NCBI GenBank assembly: GCA_019096155.1
Contig: JAHCVI010000006.1
Coordinates: 372,001 to 436,000 of the forward strand
DNA: 64,000 nucleotides
Direction of reading: 5' to 3'
DNA from: Staphylotrichum longicolle
Lineage: Eukaryota > Ascomycota > Sordariomycetes > Sordariales > Chaetomiaceae
The translations under genes and the position numbers were made by a program. Numbering within the stretch: position 1 is the first letter of the stretch; each line of letters begins with the position of its first letter. Shown piece after piece: positions 55,699 through 64,000 of the stretch. Under the pieces are notes generated by a model. It was given only the letters and a program-made list of their open reading frames with translations. It was not told the DNA's origin and searched no databases.

Positions 55699-55947
55699 GC
55701 GGCTTTTGGGTCGCCGTGTGGAGGGTGAAGGAGTGGTTTATAGAGGAGCCTATGAGGGATTCGTGGAATGGCACTGCTATTTGTGCTCACGGATGTACAA
55801 CGAACATGTCTTGATAGATAGACTACCATGTGCGGTAGATACTGGACAGCGACGATACCCGATAGAAAGGGGCGAGGGATATTGTATGGTACGAGATCAT
55901 ATCTTCGTTGTATCAACTGCAGCATAGAATGGGTGATGTCTGTTGAA

Positions 55948-58744
55948 CTATCTTCGCCTTCCAAATCGGAATTTGAGCTCATCATCGCTGTCATCGCTTT
56001 CATCATCACTCGGCGGCTTGAAACCCCTCCGCGGTCTCTTGGCGGTGGGTTCTTTCGCCGAATCCGCCGGTGCAGACCGCTTGTTGGACGACGATGCCGC
56101 CTGGCTCTGTGACTGTGTCTGTGTTTGTGTCCGGCCGCGTTGCGAATTCGCCTTCTCGGCTGCTTTGGCCGTCCGGCTCCTCGATGGCTCCGTTTCGGGC
56201 ACCAAGCTTTCGTCCTGGATCGTCCCGAGCTCGCTGGGTTCCTCTTCGTCGCTGCTGTCGAGCGCCAGGATTGTTCTCCGCACCGCGGGCCTAGGCTTTT
56301 CCCTTTCCTTCTCCTTCTCCTTGCCCTTGGCCGAGCTGTTCGACCGGCCCTGTGATGACGGCTGCGTCTGTATCCGTGTCTGCGAGTCGCGCTGTTGGCT
56401 GTCCTTGGGACGGCTCCCACTCTCCTCCTCGAGCCAGTAGTCGTCGCCAATGCCATACTCCTTCGGCTTGACCTCCTCCAGCTCGATGATGATGCGTGGC
56501 GCAGGGCGGCCTGCCGTCTCGCCCTGCTTGCGGAACTTCTTGAAGTTTTTGCGGCCGTTCCAACGCGGATCCCAGCGCCCATCGGCAATGTCCTGGTCCC
56601 GGGTACGGGCATTTCCGCCGGCGGCGCTGGGAAAGTGTACCTCGCACTCTTCAATGATGTGCAACGCCCGAATGGCTGCGTAGTCGATCCCATCGTCAGG
56701 CAGTTCCTCGAGCTCCCTACGCTTCGCGGCCGCTTGGGCTTCGGCTTCTTCCCGTTGTCGCCTTGCCAGTTCAAGAATGTCGTCCTCCACCTTGATCTTT
56801 TTGCCTTTGCCTTTCGCAATCTGCCCCTTTTTGGGTTTCTCCTGTGGAGAATCCAACACCATGTCTTCGTCTTCGTCGGGTGGCAGCGCTGGCTCGGGCT
56901 CAGGCGGCGGGGGGATGGGATCTTGTCCGGACTCTATGCGTCGTCGTTTGGCTGCTGCTGCTGTCGGGGCAAGAGCATCCATTAGTGCCGAGGTGTCGTG
57001 TTCTGGCAGCGGCGATAGGGCACGTTTTCGTCCTGTTCGGCGAGTAGGACGGGTATCGAGAACATCTTCCTCTGGAGGAAGACTCGGTTCGCCGTGTTGG
57101 GACACGAACATACTGTCTTGAGATGCTGCAGCCACTTGGGGGACCTCGGAAAGCTCTACTGGAGGCGTGTCTTCGACAGGCTCTTCTGCATCATCGAAAT
57201 CAAAGCCTTTAAATCGGCTTCGGCCAGCCCTCCGACCTCTCCCCTTGCGGGGCGCAGGCGCAGAGTCGTGATCTGTGGAGGGCTCCCCAGACGCTTGTGG
57301 GTGGTCTGTAGCCTGATCCAGGTCCATGCGGTCTCTCATGTCGCCCACGGCATTGTGGGCCCCTGGCACCGCCGACTCAGGCTGACTCGCTTCCTCAAGT
57401 GGACGGCGAAGCATGGAAGCATCGCACGCAAGAATAGCCTCAAGAAACTCCCGCTGATCGATGGGCCGGTGGTCAAGCCGTTGGGCAAACGACGTCAGAA
57501 ATTGCGCGAACCAGTCGTAATCATCGGTCTTGGGCAGGTATCGAACGACAACCACTCCTTTGCCCTCGCTGCCATCTTCGAAAGAACCCAGACCCTTTTC
57601 TCCAGCAACGCCTTTGACATAACGGATAAAGTCGTCAATGTCGGTTTCTCCCGGAACAACCTCCTTGAGCAAAGCTTTGCCTTTTCCGGATGAGATGGCG
57701 GGGAATAAGTTCTCGTACTGTTTCCGTTCATAGAAAACGAACGTGTACCCATCAAACACGTCCTGTCTCCGTTCATCTGGGGCGTACGACTCCGGTGGCC
57801 GCTCAATAGGTTCCTCACCGCGGGGTGGCAGGTGGTCAAGAGGATTCGGCCACGAGGCTTCAAAATCCTCTTCCAAAAGACTCGACGTGCCTTCTCCGGC
57901 ATCAGCGGGGATGGTTGCTGCGTCTACAACAGCATTGATAAAGCTATCGGTAACAACATATTTGCCGTTGATCAGTGCCTGCAGTCCCTTTGACGTGTTG
58001 CGCTTCTTGGAGACGACATGGGTGGTGTCTTTCTCGTACTCGGCCGAGTATTTGATGTCAAGCTGCTCCAAAGTGTCTCGAAGTCTTGTCCATGGATCCG
58101 CGCGGAGCTCTTTCGAGGTGAAGGAAAAGCTCAGAACAACAGGATGCCATCGTATGCTGGCCGTCCCCAGGATCGTTAGCGGTGACAGCGCAATACGGAG
58201 CGGCTCTGGGAACTTGCCGCACGAGTTTGGGGCACATGCCCAGCTTCACTTCATTCTCATCGTTTAGCAACGTCTTCTTTTGCCCGCGTATTTGTGCCCC
58301 GTTTAAGAGGGTCCCTTTCTTCGAATCGAGATCTTCGACTGTGACTGTTGATCGAGAGCGGAGATTACGCTGGGAGCAACCGTCAGCGACCGATCAACGC
58401 AAATTGTTGGTAGCAAAAGTAATGATCAAATCTGACGTACGCCGCCGCCTTCAGGGATATTGTCGACATGTATTGTGATGTGTTTCCTCGAGACGGTCTT
58501 GTCCGAAATCGCAAGCTGGCCAGCTGGGGACACAAGTCAAAGATTGAGCTTTTGTAAATGCCTCGCATCGAATGACTGGAAAACGTACGTTCAGCGGCGG
58601 TGCGCCCAAAGAGGTAGAGCTTTCCTGGGCGCAGCCAGAGTTTCCGGCCTGTTACAACAGTCAGCTTCTGCAACGCGGGACAGCAGGACAGCTGCCTCTA
58701 GAGGGTCGCGCACCTTCAAACAGATCGCTCTCAAGCAGCCACAT
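55948..58744 (-). CDS. NBS1 / nibrin, DNA double-strand break repair (MRX/MRN complex)
   Basis: FHA/BRCT subunit of the MRE11-RAD50-NBS1 complex, nuclear. Five exons: 58744-58714, 58648-58589, 58523-58441, 58369-58218 and 58156-55948; 844 residues. The FHA domain includes KLYLFGRTAAE, ISDKTVSRKHITIHV and DLDSKKGTLLNGAQI. A BRCT domain follows (CPKLVRIRWHPVVLSFSFTS, YEKDTTHVVSKKRNTSKGLQ, YVVTDSFINAVV). Intron 4 (58157-58217) starts with GC, not GT (GCAAGT), and joins LVR to IRW in frame. The middle is charged with NLS-like KRRR stretches. A dense SQ/TQ cluster (DSQQRDSQTRIQTQPSSQ; TQTQTQSQSQ) lies near the end, before the conserved-type basic/acidic tail (KRPRRGFKPPSDDESDDSDD). Homology is clear for the FHA and BRCT parts; the tail diverges as usual. 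Confidence 0.92.
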
Positions 58745-59102
58745 GGCTCTCGCACTGAATGGGAAAAGACTTCCCACACCTCAAGTTTTTGAGAGAGATT
58801 TGAGAAAGAGGCGGTGATGGGCAGTCTGACAATGGCAAGGCACGCACAGGAGAGTGGCTGCTCGACGCGCGATTGATGATCGCATTGAGGCGAGCTGGGG
58901 CCTAAATCCAATGGCAAGCGGACCAGTAGAAACACGTTGTTGGCGCGACAGCACGTGACCGATCATTTTGCTGCAAACGGTATTTATGACAACAAGAATA
59001 CGACACACATGGTAAACTATACAGTTCAAATCTGCCTGCACACATCACAAGGTTTGAATTGATGTTCATCATGCCCCCAAACTTCCGTGGGCGTTTGCTA
59101 TC
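58745..59102. promoter_or_regulatory. NBS1 promoter region with CACGTG
   Basis: About 360 bases between the NBS1 start and the peptidase stop. CACGTG at 58952-58957, about 210 bases upstream of the ATG, extended to GCACGTGACC. Confidence 0.45.
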
Positions 59103-61308
59103 TTAGAAGAGTCTCGGTTCCAAGAAGGACATCTCTTCCAAATGCTCCTGCCAAGCCTGGACAGGATCCTCTGTCTTGACGGACGATACCACGGCGGCCA
59201 CCTTCTTCTTGACGCCATACAGATACGGCTTCTCGTCCGCATAACAAGCCGTCTCCGCCTCCTCCGGCAGAGTGCCGTTCATGATGTACGCCCTGGCGAT
59301 CGTATCGGTGCAGTTGGACGTATCCCTTGACGAGTGGCCATACCCATGGTGCGCGATCAGGCGCGCGTTCTTGCCCATCTCCTGCAGCAGCCGTCTGCCG
59401 TTTCGCAGAGGTGTGGCGGGGTCGTACGTCTCAGCGATGAGCAGCACCGGGTGCTTGAGCGTGTGGTTGAGGTCGCCACGGTACACGCCCACCGGTTCCG
59501 GCCAATATGTCAGGAAGTGGCGGCAGGGAAGGGAACCATAAAAACGGGAGTTGCCGGCGATCCATGACTTGGTCGTCATGTTGCCCCACAGCGACAGCCA
59601 CCAATCCAGGTCGTCGGGGCCCGGCGCGTCGTACGAATCCGCGCAGATAACCAGGTTTCCCAGCTCCGAATCTGAGCCGGGGAGGGGGACTGGCGAACAT
59701 GCCGCCTCCGGATCGTACCACCAGGCCGAACTCTCGAGGAACGACGCCGCGAGCGTCGAGTTTCCGTCCTCGAGCTCAGAGAGCGTCTGAGCAAGCGCAG
59801 GCCAGCTTCTGGCGTTATACATGGCCCCGTAGAGGTTGTCGACCAGGGCCGAATAAGTCACCAACGTCGGGCCGCTGGACGCGAGATACGCAGGAATTGG
59901 ACGCTCGGCGAGGGACGCCAGGAGAGCGTCCATGCGCGCCACCAGGTCATTGAGGGTGACCGCCTTGCTTCCATTCTTCGGCTTTGCAAGAGCGCAGTAT
60001 TCGGGCCCGGCATTGACACATTCGCCCAAGAAGCCGTCGTGCCAGGCATTTGTGCCATTGTCCAGCGCTGTCCACCCGAACCCCGCACGCAGGCGATGGT
60101 CGCGGACATACTCGGTCCCATCGAGAATCACACGGCCGACACTGTCCGGGAACATGGAGGCATAGGTCTGCCCTATGCCCGTGCCGTAGCTGACGAGGTA
60201 CCCCGTCAGCTCATCCTCCCCGAGCGCTATCCGGATCTGCTCCAGATCTCGGGCGACGAGTCCCGTGCCGAGGAAGCGGCCAAGATCGCCGTGTTTCTCC
60301 CAGCACGCGCGCATGGTGGCGGCGTTCATGGCGTCGGCAAGCTCCAGCTGCTGCCTGGGAGACGGCGAGACCGCATAGTGAAGTCGTAATAAGACTCCAG
60401 TGGTCTCGGCTCGCGTCGTGCGGGAAGCATTCCACGGCGGGGAGCGAGGCATTGACGCCCCTGGGATCCCAGCCCAGGACATCAAGGTTGCTGTCGGTGA
60501 ACCGTGCGGTGATGTTTTGCGCTGCCCGCCACGCGTACGAGGTGCCGCTGCCTCCGGGTCCGCCGGGCTCGATGACGATGGTCCGCTCGCTTTTCTTGCC
60601 GGCCGATGGGTTACTGGTGTCGCCCACACGTGCCAGGCCTGACGCTTGGAACTTGGTCACCGCCAGCCGGGCGATGCGACTGTCTGATTTGTTCGTGTAG
60701 TCCAGCGGTACTTCCAGGTAGCCGCACATGTAGATCCCCCGGCCGGCGTATGGGTCTGCCTCTGTCGTTCCGTTTGCCTGGTCTCGCGGTGCACCCCAAC
60801 TCCAGTGGCCTGGGTTAGGGTCAAAGCGAGATGCCCAGGTCTGCTCCGGCTTGGCATCGTCAAGTGGTGGCAGCACAGTTGCTGAGGTGCAAGGGATGAA
60901 ACGAAACTTGTCATCAGACCGCGGGAAGCTGCCGTACGGTGAGTCGTTACCGAGAAGCTCTGGCCGCTGGACGAAGTGCTCAGTCGAGTCAGAAGGTGAT
61001 CCTGGGAAAACAGAGGCCGTGCTGGGTCTCAACGAAGGGAAAGCGGCGAGCAAGACCAAGCCCGAAATGACCGCTCCTGTGACAATCCAGCCTCGTCGCA
61101 TCCCGCGTGGCGGCCGCTGAGGGGGCCTCACTGAATCCGGCGCTCTTCCCATTGTTGATGTTGTTGATGTTGTCGAGAGAGAAGACGAAGCCCTCGGCTT
61201 GTCGCGTGTTGGTGAGACAGAGCCTTGGCGTCTCGATGTTAGCCAGGCGGGGCTGGGCTGACGAATCCCACCATCCCGCCGGCCGATCCTTTGGACGCTC
61301 GATTGCAT
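59103..61308 (-). CDS. Tripeptidyl-aminopeptidase-like alpha/beta hydrolase (S33), one frameshift
   Basis: Secretory-pathway serine peptidase of the tripeptidyl-aminopeptidase group. ATG 61308; about 735 residues after joining frames. A cytosolic Ser/Thr/Arg-rich head precedes one signal-anchor helix (GWIVTGAVISGLVLLAAF), so it is type II membrane or cleaved. Hydrolase marks: oxyanion motif EPGGPGGSGTSY, LDVLGWDPRGVNAS, nucleophile elbow GYLVSYGTGIG (Ser), acid DPATPL, and His in HHGYGHSS. About ten N-x-S/T sites fit a lumenal position. Between 60386 and 60395 the frame changes by one (one extra base or two missing): upstream RDHWSL, downstream LHYAVSPSPRQQLELADAM, adjacent in the family. As assembled, the first frame ends at 60211, before the catalytic Asp and His. 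Confidence 0.87.
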
Positions 61309-62504
61309 CCTTCGTTGCAGCTCGGACTGAACCCCGAGAACTCAACTACAGTACTTGTTACAGCTCGATGAATGTGAGGGGAGGCTGCTCAGGAATATAA
61401 CTTTCTCATCTCAGCGCGTTGAGGATTCATTCATTTAGCCTTCCAGCCAGCCCAACAGAGCCCCGGTGCGGGCAAGCTCCCTTGGTGCGAAGGACCATAC
61501 ATGTTGATTGCTCTTCATCTTGCGATATACCGCGCAAGGTTGCACAGCTGTGCAGACAAGGGCGCCTCTGCCGCATCCCGCTCCTCGAACGGAACAGGCT
61601 AATTGACTCGGGGTGCTCGCACCATTGGAGTTCGGCAGAGTGAGAGCGCGATGCAAGGTCGGGTAGCTTCCGGATAGCTTCCGGGGGTCTCCATCCTCCC
61701 GCGGGTGTCTGCCGAGTAAAACACTCGAAGTGTGAGCAGAGAGCATCGGGTGGTTTGATCACGACATCGCAGCACCTCCAGTACCTACGGCTCAATGGCT
61801 GCATCTATCCATGTCCATGTACTCTGGAGATTAGATCCAGGGCTGGGTAGACAATCTCTGCGCTGATCACATGTCAAAGGCAGCCGCAAAGCGTGACTGC
61901 ATTTTCTCATCCGAAATCTTGTATCCATCCCATCAACACTCATCGACAGACTTCCAAATGGACGTTGGTTTCTACAACTCTGCGGCAGTCCAGGAGTGAG
62001 CTTGGCAGGGTCCAGTGGCTTCGCGGATCGCATCGGCATGCAGCCCTGCAGAGTGCCCCACCTCGGTAGTGGCCGATGACGTCAGAACCCTTATTCTCTT
62101 CGATCTCGCTCTCTCTCACACCAGAAGGGGACGAACTAAGCTGGTCAGCTGGATGATGCCCCTCCTGTCTCAGCCCATGCCCAGCGAATCTGATCCGGAA
62201 AGATCGCATTGTCCCACTTCCAGTCGTGGCTTGGAGGGCTCAGGCCATGACCCAATCACTGGCAACACGTCATCCCTCTCTCCCTGGGTCTCACAATCCT
62301 GAAAGACAACGCGCTGACGACAGCACCTGAAGCAAGCAAAGCCACATCTTATAAAACTTGCATGACTTTCCCCTCGCGGTGTCTGGCCCTGCTTCTTCAT
62401 TCACCACATCAGCTTCCAACCACCGTCCTCAACACTTACTCCTCAGCAACACCTCCTCAACCACACCTTTTCCGAGCAGGAACCAAACCCGTCCACAAGC
62501 CATC
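61309..62504. promoter_or_regulatory. Divergent intergenic region with TATA box
   Basis: About 1.2 kb between two ATGs. A TATAAAA box at 62350-62356 sits about 150 bases before the MARVEL gene ATG and is followed by a C/T/A-rich leader. No other gene seen. Confidence 0.5.
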
Positions 62505-63027
62505 ATGGAGCGCTTTGTCCCCATCGTCCACGCCATTACGGCGGTCTTCGCTATCATCGAGTTAGGCCTGACGGCATATCGTAAGTGCAGCGATCCCTCA
62601 ACACCAACACATCACCGAACCCCCATCCTAATTCCGTGTTTTAGTCGTAAGCCCATGGTGGGGCACCCCGAGCGTCCTGTCCTTCATGCTCTTCAACTCA
62701 ATCTGGTCGCTGCTGGTGCTTGCCTACCTCTTCCTCACGCCGCTCTACTTTGCCCGCTTCTTCCACGGCATCGCGGCGTTGGTCATTGAGTGGATCACCA
62801 TGATCTTCTGGTTCGCCGGCTCCATCGCCCTGGCCGCCTGGTGGGGCTCCCCGCGCTGCGACGGCAACACATACTGCGGCTCGACCGAAGCTGCGATCGC
62901 TTTTGGCTTCTTCCTCTGGGCTCTCTTTGCCTTCCTCGTCTTTGTCGACACGATGGCGTTCCTGCGCGGCCGCGGACATCACACCACCACCACCGCTGCC
63001 CAGCCCAAGCCTTATGTTGGTGCTTGA
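62505..63027 (+). CDS. MARVEL-like four-helix membrane protein
   Basis: Small tetraspan protein, probably plasma membrane; role unknown. Exons 62505-62580 and 62645-63027 give 152 residues; the 64-nt intron has donor GTAAGT and acceptor GTTTTAG. Four hydrophobic segments are visible: VHAITAVFAIIELGLTAYLV, SVLSFMLFNSIWSLLVLAYL, GIAALVIEWITMIFWFAGSI and AFGFFLWALFAFLVFVDTMA. A short loop with two Cys (WGSPRCDGNTYCGSTEA) lies between helices 3 and 4, as in many fungal MARVEL proteins. The C-terminus is short, with His/Thr-rich RGHHTTTTAAQ. Frame and splice phase are clean. Confidence 0.87.
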
Positions 63028-63603
63028 GTGGTAGATTCAAGCGATCTTGAAGATGATGGGTTTCATAAGGATGGGATTCTCGGAGAATTCCCCGTGGCAG
63101 AGGGCAGAAATCCAACCTGCGGTACATAATGAAGGGGGAGGGATGAGAGCAATGCGGGAGACTGAAAGACCGGCGCTTGTACTGATTTAAGATACCCTGC
63201 TTTAATAACGGCGTTTTTTTGTACTTTATATCCAACGATCTTTTAATCAACAGTATTAATCTACGCCACATCTCTCACGTTAGTGATCATTTCAGTAGTC
63301 TTTCTTTTGCGGTAACACAACCTGGAACGTCGTGTGCTTGTGTGTAAGTCGGCGGTTCGACTTGCTGTCAACCCTAACCCCAACCCTGCAGCCGAGCCTG
63401 TGGCAAATCGGCGTCGAGTCATCGGTGTTCGTCTGGAAGATGCGCCAACCGCCCGCTTGGGTATAAAGCAGCCAACAAGGCCCACCTCAAATCCATGTCG
63501 ATATTCCTCGCGCCCAGATTCACAGCTATCGCACTTCATCAGACACTGCACCTCTACAAACCGCAGCACAGCACATCATCGAAAATTGAATCTAGTCTTC
63601 AAC
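63028..63603. promoter_or_regulatory. eS30 promoter: telobox-like element and TATA box
   Basis: At 63370-63387 lies AACCCTAACCCCAACCCT, a telomere-repeat-like (telobox) element. TATAAA at 63462-63467 is 137 bases before the eS30 ATG. Telobox-type sites bound by Tbf1-like factors are known ribosomal protein gene elements in several fungi; action here is inference. Confidence 0.6.
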
Positions 63604-64000
63604 ATGGGCAAAGTCCACGGTTCGCTCGCCCGCGCAGGTAAGCGAGAACCCCATGCAACGAGAATGGAAGAGACAAAGTGCTAACGAGCGCGCACAGGCA
63701 AGGTCAAGTCGCAGACCCCTAAGGTATGACACCCCATGTCGCATCTTTCCATCTCGCGCACCGACAATTCCCCATCCCCTCATCCAGCATCCGAAAACTC
63801 AGTGCGATCGATCAGCATGTTGTTGTTGACACTGTCCCAAGGTCGAAGCCCAGGAGAAGCCCAAGACCCCCAAGGGCCGCGCCCACAAGCGCGAGCTGTA
63901 CACGCGGCGCTTCGTCAACGTCACCGTCACGGCCGGTGGCAAGCGGAAGGTAGGCTACGAAGAGGGTGCCACGGTGGGGAACCGGGTGGTGTCATTATGG
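63604..64000 (+). CDS. RPS30: 40S ribosomal protein eS30 (5' part, runs off the window)
   Basis: Small basic protein of the 40S subunit. Exons seen: 63604-63637, 63698-63723 and 63842-63949; a fourth exon lies beyond the right edge, after a GTAGGC donor at 63950. The visible product MGKVHGSLARAGKVKSQTPK, then VEAQEKPKTPKGRAHKRELY and TRRFVNVTVTAGGKRK, is eS30 to within a few residues of its end. There is no ubiquitin-like N-terminal fusion, unlike animal FAU. Exon 2 is only 26 nt. Intron 2 (63724-63841) has acceptor CCCAAG. Phases agree throughout. Confidence 0.95.

Noticed and set aside
1..64000. Transposon, RIP-mutated repeat, CRISPR array or biosynthetic gene cluster
   Set aside because: No transposase or reverse transcriptase, no terminal repeats, no AT-rich decayed repeats, no spaced direct repeats and no PKS/NRPS/terpene cyclase backbone beyond squalene synthase were seen.

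Overview
The window is nuclear DNA of a filamentous ascomycete, most likely a sordariomycete of Sordariales type. The signs are short spliceosomal introns of about 50-140 nt with branch sites of the CTAAC/CTGAC type, GC-rich coding exons, genes on both strands, an intron-bearing nuclear tRNA-Phe, and families typical of Pezizomycotina (fungal rhodopsin-like membrane protein, proteinase K-like subtilisin, GMC oxidoreductase, Cys-rich single-pass surface protein). I place the lineage only by gene content and style.

Layout. 0-8 kb: PIG-S, tRNA-Phe, a CYP7/8-like P450, then the divergent pair NAA40 (histone N-acetyltransferase) and mitochondrial bL36m, followed by a small three-exon LYR-motif gene. 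8.8-12.6 kb: an eleven-exon dynamin-like GTPase. 13-16.9 kb: amidohydrolase/decarboxylase, a tRNA-like gene with a six-base anticodon loop, and a GMC oxidoreductase. 16.9-19.3 kb is gene-poor. 19.3-27.5 kb: rhodopsin-like protein, MDR reductase, CoA-pathway adenylyltransferase, WD40 protein. 28.4-38 kb: eEF1B-beta, TRAX, PIG-M, an F-box protein and a Cys-rich membrane protein. 37.5-41.1 kb is gene-poor. 41-50 kb: subtilisin, squalene synthase, a UDP-rhamnose-type reductase, a J-domain protein. 51-64 kb: a coiled-coil protein with repeated F-F/M-Y-A motifs, a cytochrome b5 protein, NBS1, a tripeptidyl-aminopeptidase-like hydrolase, a MARVEL protein and the 5' part of ribosomal protein eS30, which runs off the right edge.

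The genes are mostly independent housekeeping genes. Weak functional links are GPI-anchor synthesis (PIG-M, PIG-S), translation and mitochondria (eEF1B, eS30, bL36m, LYRM), and sterol/redox enzymes (squalene synthase, P450, cytochrome b5). No secondary-metabolite cluster, transposon or CRISPR array is visible.

Two points matter to any user. First, eight conserved genes (GTPase, amidohydrolase, rhodopsin-like, MDR, WD40, PIG-M, cytochrome b5, peptidase) carry single-base frame breaks. Most look like one base lost from a G or C run, which points to assembly error more than to eight pseudogenes. Second, several gene models need very short exons (10 and 18 nt), a GC-AG intron, or an in-frame stopless intron, and would be missed or mis-called by simple ORF finding.
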